A stretch of 64,000 nt of DNA from Ypsolopha sequella (lineage: Eukaryota > Arthropoda > Insecta > Lepidoptera > Ypsolophidae), in contig OW204005.1 of assembly GCA_934047225.1 (NCBI GenBank), positions 18,174,396 to 18,238,395 of the forward strand, written 5' to 3'. The notes under the pieces are model-generated. The model was not told the origin of the DNA. It was given only the letters and a program-made list of their open reading frames with translations, and did no database searches. Positions 56,177 through 64,000 of the stretch are shown here, in pieces; positions within the stretch are counted from its first letter, which is position 1; the number at the start of each line of letters is the position of its first letter. A program made the translations under genes and the position numbers.

Positions 56177-56240
56177 TATTCGTATTCGTATTCGCCGAAT
56201 AGTAGGTTTGATATTCGTATTCGTATTCGTATTCGTAAAA
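56177..56240 (+). repeat. (ATTCGT)n microsatellite
   Basis: Two runs of ATTCGT units (56177-56200 and 56212-56236), separated by GCCGAATAGTAGG. Confidence 0.8.
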
Positions 56241-56849
56241 GTAGTATTCGTTGCATCACTAATAAAAAGTAATAAATAAACAATCAAAAATTCGGATTGG
56301 GCGAAAACAATTATGTCTCTCAGTTTCGTCTCCAGTCAAATCGGCTAAATATCCGTTATCGTAGAAACTCACACATTCTTTCACTCCTTTATAACGCTGT
56401 CAACAGTCCCGTTTCTCCTCCGTTTCTTTGAGTTTGGTTCAAGGGCGGATCCAGCCTGCAAGCCAGGGGGGGTCACAGGTTCGAAAGTTCAAATGAAAAA
56501 AACTTCGTCCCACCGGGTGTCTCACGACATTTCTCTACATTTTTTTTGTCAAAATTTTAACGGTTCATATGTTCGTAACGGCTGGTCTAGCCTGCGCGTC
56601 CGGATCCTGAGGTGATAAAAGGCTTTTTTGTAGCTGTCAAAGATTTAATTGCCTATATCTACTAACGGAAACGGTATCGAGCGAAGGGTGCTTTTAGTAA
56701 AAATATGTGTATGGTTAAGTGTAAGTAATTTTAGGTAAAAAAAAAAGGTTGACCTAGGCCCTGGGGGGGGGTCATGACTCCCATGTCCCCCCCCTCCCCC
56801 TGGATCCGTCCTTGGATTGGTTTGTCCCTTTTGAATCCCTTGGCCGCCT
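56241..56849. other. No gene recognised
   Basis: Intergenic; G- and C-runs at 56761-56800 (GGGGGGGG, CCCCCCCC). Confidence 0.4.
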
Positions 56850-57050
56850 TCGCAGCGACCGAGTAGAGCTATGCTCCCCCGATTTCCCGAACACAGCACC
56901 AACATGTAAAAAAAAATCACAGTGTCAGCAATCCGCCTGTGGAACAGTCTTCCTCTGGACATCCGACAATCTCCCACCATCTCTACCTTTAAAACCAGAG
57001 TCTATCAACACTATCTACGGCTACAGAATCAGTCACCACACCTGTAATTT
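56850..57050 (+). pseudogene. LINE C-terminal fragment
   Basis: One forward frame at about 56930-57020 reads SVSAIRLWNSLPLDIRQSP and TISTFKTRVYQHYL. The 'A-RLWN-LPLDIR' block followed by 'FK' is the usual end of Jockey/CR1-like LINE proteins. Upstream an in-frame stop is seen and the palm domain is missing. Confidence 0.65.
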
Positions 57051-57968
57051 TCACTTTGTCCCCTGAGTCATCATTGAGTCATCCTTCTCGTAACTACCGA
57101 TATATTGTTGTAAATTTATTTTCAATGCAAGTGCTCGTAAAGGCCCACTTTTTATGCATCAAAACCGAACAGAAAATCGATTATTTTGCCCTAGGGCTTT
57201 ATTATTTTTTTTTTATTTATTCACAATGGTTGGCTAACCTGCAACCTTTCCTGTGTACCATAAATTTTGTACTTTTTTTTCCACTGTTTAACGGCTCTGG
57301 ATACAGTCCTTTTGAGCCAATCATAATTTAAAGTTCACAAGATTATATTTGTTTTATTTCCTCACACTAGGCATTGAAAAACGTAGTATGATCATAGACG
57401 AATGGTATGATACACGAGCGTAAGAGCAGTAAATTACTCCGTTACGTTTAAAACACTCGTTCCGCTCGTGTTTTAAATCGTCCTCGTAATTTATTCCTTT
57501 TCGCCCTTGTAGCATAAACTACTATTTTGTATTTATGAGGAGATATAACTGCTTAATTTTATGTAAATACGATTGATAATTTTTAAATTTGAACATGTAT
57601 CTATATAACTTGTAATTTCCTTCTTACTTAGTTTAGATTTTAATTTTTATTGTTTTTTAAGTTTAATGTATGTACCTGTTAATAAAACTTATGGCTTTTT
57701 CAGACAATTGCCGTAAACCGAGTAAATAAATAATTAAAAGTTAATATTTATAAATAAATTAATAAATTAACTCATTTGTCAATATACCCTTGTAACCTCC
57801 ACATCGGCAAAGGTTAACTGGTAGCGAATGCTAATTAGCATTAAGTTCGCCTTTGTGTATTGTATATTTTTTTGCAATAAAGAATTTACATACTTACATA
57901 CATACCTACATGTCACTCCACACCCATGGCTGGCAGGAGGTACCACTTGCACCTCTTGGGAGTCCAGC
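57051..57968 (+). mobile_element. LINE 3' region and tail
   Basis: 57790-57870 carries CGGCAAAGGTTAACTGGTAG and CTAATTAGCATTAAGTTCGC. AATAAA at 57876-57881 is followed by a CATACTTACATACATAC microsatellite: a retroposon tail I recall as common in Lepidoptera. It may belong to the fragment at 56850-57050 or to another copy. Confidence 0.5.
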
Positions 57969-58194
57969 GGGCCTATTATGTATCTCTATTTGCCTTCTGG
58001 ACTGGGTGCCTATCATCAAAAACATAGATATACTATCGAATTCCGATTTCCTAAGGATATGTTCGCACTTGAAGTGACGACACAGTTCGTAAATAGTTCA
58101 ATACCCACTAAAGGCAATTTTGAAATTTCAGTTTTTATCTATGTTTTTGACGCACCCAGTTCAGTTGGCAACCAAAGATACAGAATAGGGGGGC
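57969..58194 (+). mobile_element. MITE family F6, copy 4
   Basis: GGGCCTATTATGTATCTC to AGATACAGAATAGGGGGGC, with arms mirrored about GGATATGTTCGCACTTGAAG. Complete. Confidence 0.8.
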
Positions 58195-58532
58195 TGGTAT
58201 CAATATCGAAGGCAAATAATAAAATTCCGCCAATTAAAAACGGCGTCGTCAGTTTCTAAACACCCGCTATATTGCTATTTGACGAATCAAATAGACTCGG
58301 CATTTTCTAATTTGCCTCGGCATATAATAATTCTGTCAGAACTATTGAGGGTCGCCTCGCTCCTCTCCGCTTCGCTCGGCTCCCTATATGTATTTATTGC
58401 TACATTTAATTCATTTTCATATGATGAAATTACTTTAATTTTTCACAGTGATTTTACATGTGAAATTTCACAGACAATGATTTCTTATGTGCAATGCACT
58501 AATGTCACACTTGCTACAATTATCACCTTACG
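58195..58532. other. No gene recognised
   Basis: Spacer with a CGCCTCGCTCCTCTCCGC patch (58352) resembling 50870-50900. Confidence 0.4.
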
Positions 58533-58537
58533 GCATC

Positions 58538-58881
58538 TGTTGCGGACAACAAGCCTGAAAGGAAGCTGGCCAGCGGACCGAGGGACGGAGCGACGAGGTA
58601 GAGCAAGAAGGCAATATGTTGACTCGCGTCCAGGCTGGCCTACCTCAGGCGTCCTTCCTCTGGCCTCACCTCTCCGCGCTCCGTCGACATCGCACCTACG
58701 GGCACTACACGACAGAGTGGTTTTACGATATAAATATAAGGCCCTATGTTTGTAAATTTATTCACTCCAGTTCACTTCAGTTTACTTGTTCACTTCACTT
58801 CTACTATCGTTTCACTTAATAAAGATTTGAAGTTTGAATACTGGGTTTTAATACAGTCCACTTCGGATCCTGACCTCAACA
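58538..58881 (+). repeat. 5' LTR (344 bp)
   Basis: TGTTGCGGAC to CCTCAACA, with canonical TG and CA ends. I found no difference from the 3' LTR by eye. It contains TATAAATA at 58729-58736 and AATAAA at 58818-58823. Confidence 0.9.
58729..58736 (+). promoter_or_regulatory. LTR TATA box
   Basis: TATAAATA followed by ATAAGG, about 90 bp before the LTR polyadenylation signal. Likely the element's core promoter. The same motif is at 63771-63778. Confidence 0.6.
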
Positions 58882-58884
58882 ATT

Positions 58885-58900
58885 TGGACCTTCGAGACGG
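58885..58900 (+). promoter_or_regulatory. Candidate tRNA primer-binding site
   Basis: TGGACCTTCGAGACGG begins three bases after the 5' LTR and starts with the TGG complementary to tRNA CCA. The tRNA species is not identified. Confidence 0.55.
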
Positions 58901-58962
58901 ATCGCAGCAAAATCGACCTTCAGGACGCCTTGCTGCCCACGGACCACCCAGGAGCCAGCAGC

Positions 58963-59123
58963 CAGCCGCCAGCCGCCAGCCGCCAGCCGCCAGCCGCCAG
59001 CCGCCAGCCGCCAGCCGCCAGCCGCCAGCCGCCAGCCGCCAGCCGCCAGCCGCCAGCCGCCAGCCGCCAGCCGCCAGCCGCCAGCCGCCAGCCGCCAGCC
59101 GCCAGCCGCCAGCCGCCAGCCGC
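58963..59123 (+). repeat. (CAGCCGC)23 leader array
   Basis: Exactly 23 perfect 7-bp units between the primer site and the gag ATG. Because 7 is not a multiple of 3, every frame is open on both strands, generating spurious Ala/Pro/Gln and Gly/Trp/Arg peptides. Confidence 0.9.
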
Positions 59124-59137
59124 CAGCCAGCACAGCC

Positions 59138-60844
59138 ATGGTGACCACCCGGTCCCAGAGCGGAGACCGCACCACGGAGGAGCAAGCCACAGCGGAGCAA
59201 GCCGCAGCACAGTAGGCAACAGCGCAGCCAGCAACATCGGTGCACGCCGCATCGGTGCACGCCGCAGCGCTACACGCCGCAGTACTGCACGCTGCCTCGC
59301 CGCACGCCGCACCGCCGTCCGCATCACCGCTGTCCCATGCAGTGCTGGGGACCGCTGCATCACTGCGTGACGCTGCCGCGCTTCATCCTGCATCACCGCT
59401 GCACTCCGCAGCGCTAGACGCTGCTTTAGCGCTGCAGAGCGCCGCTGCACTACGGCCCGCTACGTCCCAGTGTTCTGCAATACTGGACGCTGCCGCATCG
59501 CTGCAAGAGGCCGCAGCAACGCAGCCCGATACCCCGCTGGGGTGCGCAGTACTGGATGCTGCCCTGACGCTTCGAAGCGCTGCCGCCGCCGCAGCCCTGG
59601 ACGCACAGCGTGCTGCCACCGCAGCGCTCCCGGTGCACCCCGCCTACCGTGGCTTGGTCTTTCACGAGCCGCCACGGTCGCCATCAGCCCCGACGACCAC
59701 CTACGGGATGCAGCTACCAGCCATCTCTACGGGGGGAGACGTCCGCGCTGCCGACCGACGCGCGCACTCACCTGTGCGCTCAGAGCGCTCTCACCGAACA
59801 ACGGCGAGTACGAGAGCCCGCATCCTGAAGGAGCAGCACGAGGCGGAGGCTCAGCTTATCGAGCTTCAGCGCCAGGACCTGCAGCTCCAACAAAGGCTAA
59901 TTCAGCGCACGCTGGCATTCAACGCCGCGGCGCTCGAAGCCGAGGAATCCATGCACGACGCCGACTCTGTGCACGATGACGCACGGGTCGACAGATGGAT
60001 GATGCAGAACGCAGCACACCTCAACGTTGCGCTGCCATCCACATCGACAGCCAGACCAACGACCCTGGCTTTCACCGAGACTCCCCACCAGCCCCGGTTA
60101 CCAGTGACTAGCCGCCGCACACGGTTCGACGATGAAGCCGCAGCTGATCGCCGCCCGCCAGCGCTCTACGATGAGCGCCAGCTCCATGCTCCACCGACCA
60201 TTGAGCAACGCCCCGCGGCCGACAGCTTCCCACCAGCGCTCTATGGTGAGCGCCGGCACCACACCTCGCCAACTGTCGTGCCCCGCCTCACTGACGAGGC
60301 CACAGCCAATCGCCGCCCGCCAGCGCTCTATCATGAGCACCGGCCCCCGGCTCCACTGGCTGCTCCACTCCAAGCAGAGGACCGCCACCTGCGGTCTCCC
60401 ACGGAGCACCGCCGTCGGCAGTCACCTTCGCCACCACCGGCGGAGCGACGACGCCGCTCTACGACGCCTTCCCAGCGCGGTCAAGGCATCGACCGCTTGG
60501 TGGAGGCACTGGAGAGAATGTCCCGTGGCCGAGCACCCCCGCGCCAGTCATCGGACCTACCAGCATTCACCGGTGCACCAACTGAGTGGCTGCCATTCAA
60601 GGCAGCTATGCGGGAGTCGACGCAGCTATATCACTTCTCGCCCATTGAGAACATGGCGCGCCTGCGCAACTGCCTGAAGGGCGACGCCCGGGAAGCTGTC
60701 GTCGGCCAGCTCCACTCAACCACCGACCCCGAGAGCATCATGCGGACATTGGAGCAATGCTTCGGCCGCACCGAGGTCATCGTGGACCGAGCCTTGGACG
60801 ACCTGCGTCGCCTGCCTCGACCGGGCTCAACACGTTCGCTGTAA
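59138..60844 (+). pseudogene. gag, N-terminal and DUF1759-like part; one stop and one frameshift
   Basis: ATG at 59138 opens MVTTRSQSGDRTTEEQATA, a start typical of BEL gag, but TAG at 59213-59215 interrupts it after 25 codons. The same frame then runs open to 60844. It passes through a low-complexity Ala/His/Leu region (59240-59650), a charged region with ARILKEQHEAEAQLIELQRQ, and three copies of the 29-residue repeat (60121-60380, ALYDERQ, ALYGERRH, ALYHEHRP). It ends in a DUF1759-like capsid region from about 60555 (LPAFTGAPTEWLPFKAAM, LRNCLKGDAREAV, DDLRRLPRP). The domain continues after a frameshift near 60826. Gag would form the particle and package RNA; this copy cannot make intact Gag unless the stop and shift are bypassed. 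No slippery site or readthrough context was evident. Confidence 0.75.
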
Positions 60845-61992
60845 GGGTGTACAATATCTTGTGCATCCTGAAGAATGTGGACCGCAAGGGGTACATCCAC
60901 ACCCCAATGCTGGCACGGGAGACGCTGGACAAACTGAGCCCACATCTCAAGTCACGCTGGTGTGACTACGCTCACGACCACGCCGACCCCAGCGCGTCGG
61001 AGTTTGAGCTGCTGTCCCGCTTCCTGATGCAAGAGGCCGACCGAGCGCTGCAGTATATGTTTACGGCAGCGCCCGCACCCGCAACAAAAGCACCACTGAA
61101 GACGCCCGCCCCAGCACCGGCACGCCGACCTGAGCGACGGTGGGAGTCCGCTGCCTACACAGCAGCCGAGACAGAGACAACGGCGACGCCGCCGTGCCTC
61201 TGCTGTGGCGCTGAGCACCGAACCACGTCATGCCGCAAGCTGCGCGGTATGACTGTCGACGCGCGCTGGGAGTGGGCACGCTCGTCCAACATCTGCTTCC
61301 GATGTCTGGTGAGCAAACATCGCAGGGACCGGTGCAAGGCGAGACCCTGCGGCATCAACGGCTGCACACGCCCACACAACACGCTGCTGCACTCTGACGA
61401 GCCGGCCGCCAACCCAGCAACTACTACGGGGGGAGCCCCCACTGCGGCTCTCCAACCGGCACCACCTGCCTCACCAGCGCCCACGGCCAGCTCTGAGGCC
61501 GTGCTCTCCATCTGCGCGCCGAACACGGCCCGCAGCGTGCTGCTGAAGGTGTGCCCCGTCACCATCACTGGACCCACCGGGACCGTGAACACACACGCCA
61601 TTCTTGACGAGGGGTCTACCATTACCCTCGTCGACGAAGACCTGGCGCGCCAGATCGGCGCCGATGGACCCGCAGACCCTCTCAACATAAGAGGAGTCAA
61701 CGCTGTCTGCAAGCAGCCGGACAGCCGCCGCATCAGCCTCTGCATCAGAGGCCGAGATGAAGCCGACGTCCACACCATCTCCGCACGCACCATGGGCAGA
61801 ATGAACCTGCGCAGCCAGGCAGTGCCCAGAGATGTCACGCAGTACCCACACCTGCGTGGCCTCCATCGGGCCTGCTACGCGACGGCAACACCGCGCATCC
61901 TGGTTGGTGCAGACAACTGGCACCTGATGGTGTCACGCCGGCTGCGGCGGGGCCAGACTCACGAGCCCGCCGCCTCACTCACCAACCTGGGC
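60826..61992 (+). CDS. gag C-terminus, CCHC knuckles and aspartic protease
   Basis: After the shift the frame (open from 60757) continues the DUF1759-like domain (LNTFAVRVYNILCILKN, MLARETLDKLSPHLKSRW). Zinc-binding Cys/His follow: CLCCGAEHRTTSC at about 61196 and NICFRCLVSKHRRDRC then HNTLLH at about 61290-61395. A DUF1758-like retropepsin follows: HAILDEGSTITLVDEDLA at about 61592, with Asp in D-E-G-S-T where many retropepsins have DSG or DTG, and ILVGADNWHLM at about 61898, then LGWVIYG at about 61990. The protease would cut Gag and Pol. No start codon is needed if it is made as a fusion. The frame runs without stop into the repeat array. Confidence 0.8.
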
Positions 61993-63414
61993 TGGGTCAT
62001 CTATGGTGAGCACCACCGGCCCGACACTCCGCCGACTACTGAGCACCGCTGCTTCAAAGATGAAGTCACTGCCGATCGCCGCTCGTCAGCGCTCTATGGT
62101 GAGCGCCGGCACAACGCCCGGCTGACCGCTGAGCCCCGCTTCGATGAGGAAGCCGCAGCCGATCGCCGCTCGTCAGCGCTCTATGGTGAGCGCCGGCACA
62201 ACGCCCGGCTGACCGCTGAGCCCCGCTTCGATGAGGAAGCCGCAGCCGATCACCGCTCGTCAGCGCTCTATGGTGAGCGCCGGCACAACGCCCGGCTGAC
62301 CGCTGAGCCCCGCTTCGATGAGGAAGCCGCAGCCGATCGCCGCTCGTCTGCGCTCTATGGTGAGCGCCGACCCAACGCCCGGCCGACAGCTAAGCCCCGC
62401 TTCGATGATGAAGCCTCGGCCAAACGCCGCTTACCATCGCTTTATGGTGAGCGCCGGCCCAACGCCCAGCTGGCAGCGGAGCCCCTTTTCGATGGCGAAG
62501 CCGTAGCCGATCGCCACTCGTCAGCGCTCTACAGTGAGCGCCGGCCCAACGCCCGGCTGACCGCTGAGCTCTGCTTCGAAGATGAAGCCACTGCCGTTCG
62601 CCGCTCGTCACCACTCTATGGTGAGCGCCGGCCCAACGCCCAGCTGACCGCTGAGCCCCGCTTCGATGACGAAGTTGCAGCTATTCGCCACCCGTCAGCG
62701 CTATATGGTGAGCGCCGGCCCAACGCCTGGCGGACCGCTGAGCCCCGCTTCAAAGATGAAGCCACTACCGATCACCACTCGTCAGCGCTCTATGGTGAGC
62801 GCCGGCCCAACGCCCGGCTAACCACTGAGCCCCGCTTCTATGACGAAGCCGTAGCTGATCGGCACCCACCAGCGCTCTATAACGAGCGCCAGCTCAGCAC
62901 TCCGCCGACAGCTGAGCGCCGCTTTGATGAAGCCTCGGCAAAGTGCCACTCATCAGCGCTCTATGGTGAGCGTTGGCCCAACGCCCAGCCAACACCTGAG
63001 CCCCGTTTCGATGACGTAGCTGCGGCCGTTCGCCGCCCGCCAGCGCTCTATGACGAGTGCCGGCCCCACGCTCCGCTGACCACTGACCACCACCTCAGCG
63101 GCCAAGCTGCCGCCAATTGCCGTTCACCAGCGCTCTATGACAAGCACTGGCCCCAAGCTCCACCCGTTGCTGAGCACCGCTTCAACGAAGCTGTGGCCGT
63201 TTGCTATGACGAGCGCAAGCCCCACGTTTCGCCGACCGCTGAACATCGCTTCGAGGAAGCCGCTGCCAATAGCCGCCCGCCAGCGCTCTATGCTGAGCGC
63301 CGAACCGATGCTCCACCGTCCGCTGAGCGCCACATCAGCAACGAAGTCGTGGCCGAACGCCACCCTCCCGCGCTTTATGATCAGCACCGGCCCTACGCTT
63401 CCCCGTCCACGAAA
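61993..63414 (+). repeat. ~16 in-frame 87-bp repeats replacing RT, RNase H and integrase
   Basis: Units of 29 residues with core GERRPNARLTAEPRFDDEA then RSSALY, at starts such as 62101, 62188 and 62275 (exactly 87 bp apart). Units 2-4 are almost identical at DNA level; later units diverge and two are shorter. All lie in one open frame continuing from the protease, ending at 63600. Composition is Arg/Ala/Glu-rich with no membrane segment and no known domain. The array starts directly at the conserved LGWVIYG that normally precedes reverse transcriptase. It is related to the three gag units at 60121-60380. Confidence 0.85.
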
Positions 63415-63550
63415 CACCTGGCCTCGAGAGATCGTCAGCCGAACCATCCTCGGACCAGACGTAGGCGTAAGGAGTGCCGAGATCGAGACCAGAGGTGCCA
63501 CCTGTGGAGACCAACCACAAGGCTCGCTGTCCTCCCAGTGGTTAGAGAGG
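63415..63550 (+). pseudogene. Remnant of the Pol/integrase C-terminus
   Basis: A second forward frame reads REIVSRTILGPDVGVRSAE then IETRG, and the main frame afterwards reads RPTTRLAVLPVV. Together these match the end of BEL/Pao polyproteins (DUF5641-like tail, usually '..V..GPDG.VRSAEI.T..G...RP...L..LP'). It shows that the ancestor had a full pol and that the middle was lost. Small indels now put it partly out of frame with the repeat ORF. Confidence 0.65.
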
Positions 63551-63569
63551 GCTGCGTTAGCTCTGCGCC

Positions 63570-63579
63570 GGGGGGAGAA
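63570..63579 (+). promoter_or_regulatory. Polypurine tract
   Basis: GGGGGGAGAA directly before the 3' LTR, the expected plus-strand primer. Confidence 0.8.
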
Positions 63580-63923
63580 TGTTGCGGACAACAAGCCTGA
63601 AAGGAAGCTGGCCAGCGGACCGAGGGACGGAGCGACGAGGTAGAGCAAGAAGGCAATATGTTGACTCGCGTCCAGGCTGGCCTACCTCAGGCGTCCTTCC
63701 TCTGGCCTCACCTCTCCGCGCTCCGTCGACATCGCACCTACGGGCACTACACGACAGAGTGGTTTTACGATATAAATATAAGGCCCTATGTTTGTAAATT
63801 TATTCACTCCAGTTCACTTCAGTTTACTTGTTCACTTCACTTCTACTATCGTTTCACTTAATAAAGATTTGAAGTTTGAATACTGGGTTTTAATACAGTC
63901 CACTTCGGATCCTGACCTCAACA
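63580..63923 (+). repeat. 3' LTR (344 bp)
   Basis: Same length and, by eye, same sequence as 58538-58881. Followed directly by GCATC. Confidence 0.9.
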
Positions 63924-63928
63924 GCATC

Positions 63929-64000
63929 TATCTTTAAGGTTTATTTTTTAAATACTCTCATTCTTTAGTCAAGGACAAAGTTCACCAGTGCGTCATACGG
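63929..64000. other. Flank, no gene recognised
   Basis: Short unique sequence to the end of the window. Confidence 0.4.

Larger units (their letters stand above)
58533..63928 (+). mobile_element. Non-autonomous BEL/Pao LTR retrotransposon with a repeat ORF in place of RT-RH-IN
   Basis: Target duplication GCATC at 58533-58537 and 63924-63928. The element itself is 58538-63923 (5,386 bp). Order: 5' LTR, candidate primer site, a leader with a 7-bp repeat array, gag with a DUF1759-like region, CCHC knuckles, a DUF1758-like aspartic protease, an 87-bp x ~16 repeat array, a remnant of the integrase C-terminus, a polypurine tract, and the 3' LTR. The domain order matches BEL/Pao. Reverse transcriptase, RNase H and integrase catalytic domains are absent, so it must depend on another element to move. 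Identical LTRs imply recent insertion. Confidence 0.88.

Noticed and set aside
59213..59215. Programmed stop-codon readthrough in gag
   Set aside because: The bases after TAG (GCAACA) do not fit a known readthrough context; a point mutation is simpler, though not proven.
58746..59450. Ala/Pro/Gln and Gly/Trp/Arg repeat proteins on both strands
   Set aside because: Caused by the (CAGCCGC)23 array; only the frame of ATG 59138 agrees with gag.
59383..63648. Many minus-strand and off-frame ORFs across the BEL element
   Set aside because: GC-rich shadows of the gag-protease-repeat frame; no domains and no independent signals.
1..64000. Bacterial, phage or viral origin of the window
   Set aside because: Spliced transposase, LINE tails, MITEs and AT-rich non-coding DNA indicate an animal nuclear genome; no viral genome organisation seen.

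Overview
This window looks like insect nuclear DNA, most likely from a moth or butterfly (Lepidoptera). It is AT-rich, has no operons or bacterial gene packing, and is almost wall-to-wall transposable elements. Several elements are of kinds I associate with Lepidoptera: RTE-, Jockey- and R1-type LINE tails, a BEL/Pao LTR element, a Helitron 3' end finishing in CTAG, a SINE-like repeat with a CTGTCCGTCTG core, and many palindromic MITEs at TA or TTAA targets. I found no host gene I would defend. All recognisable coding sequence belongs to, or resembles, mobile elements. Family names come from reading motifs, not from database searches.

Layout. 1-8.3 kb: MITEs and foldback repeats. 8.4-11.8 kb: a 1.15-kb hairpin-bearing repeat inside another repeat, followed by broken LINE pieces on both strands. 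11.8-18.8 kb: a short TTAA-flanked repeat split in two by a ~6.5-kb DNA transposon. That transposon has terminal inverted repeats, 147-bp subterminal repeats, a two-exon DDE transposase with a SWIM-like zinc finger and one in-frame stop, and a ~2.2-kb non-coding GC-hairpin block. 18.8-23.3 kb: TTAA MITEs and other repeats. 23.4-25.5 kb: a minisatellite built from two interspersed unit types. 25.5-42.3 kb: mostly MITEs, LINE tails and unrecognised AT-rich DNA, plus one decayed 100-codon coding trace at 41.2 kb. 42.7-49.6 kb: small orphan coding pieces (a THAP first exon, a Lys-rich start, a MADF start), mostly tied to DNA transposons, and an 11-bp minisatellite. 49.6-58.5 kb: MITEs, a Jockey-type LINE fragment, hAT pieces and a Helitron end.

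58.5-63.9 kb: the best preserved element is a BEL/Pao LTR retrotransposon of 5,386 bp. Its 344-bp LTRs are identical as read, and it is flanked by a perfect 5-bp target duplication (GCATC). It keeps gag, a CCHC region and a protease. Where reverse transcriptase, RNase H and integrase should be, it carries about 16 copies of an 87-bp in-frame repeat, then a short remnant of the integrase C-terminus. The same 29-residue unit occurs three times in the gag spacer. This is therefore a recently inserted non-autonomous element, presumably moved by enzymes from a full-length relative.

The two most novel objects are this RT-less element with its repeat ORF, and the 6.5-kb SWIM/DDE transposon whose cargo is dense in GC hairpins. 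There is no evidence of a defence system, CRISPR array or operon-like module.
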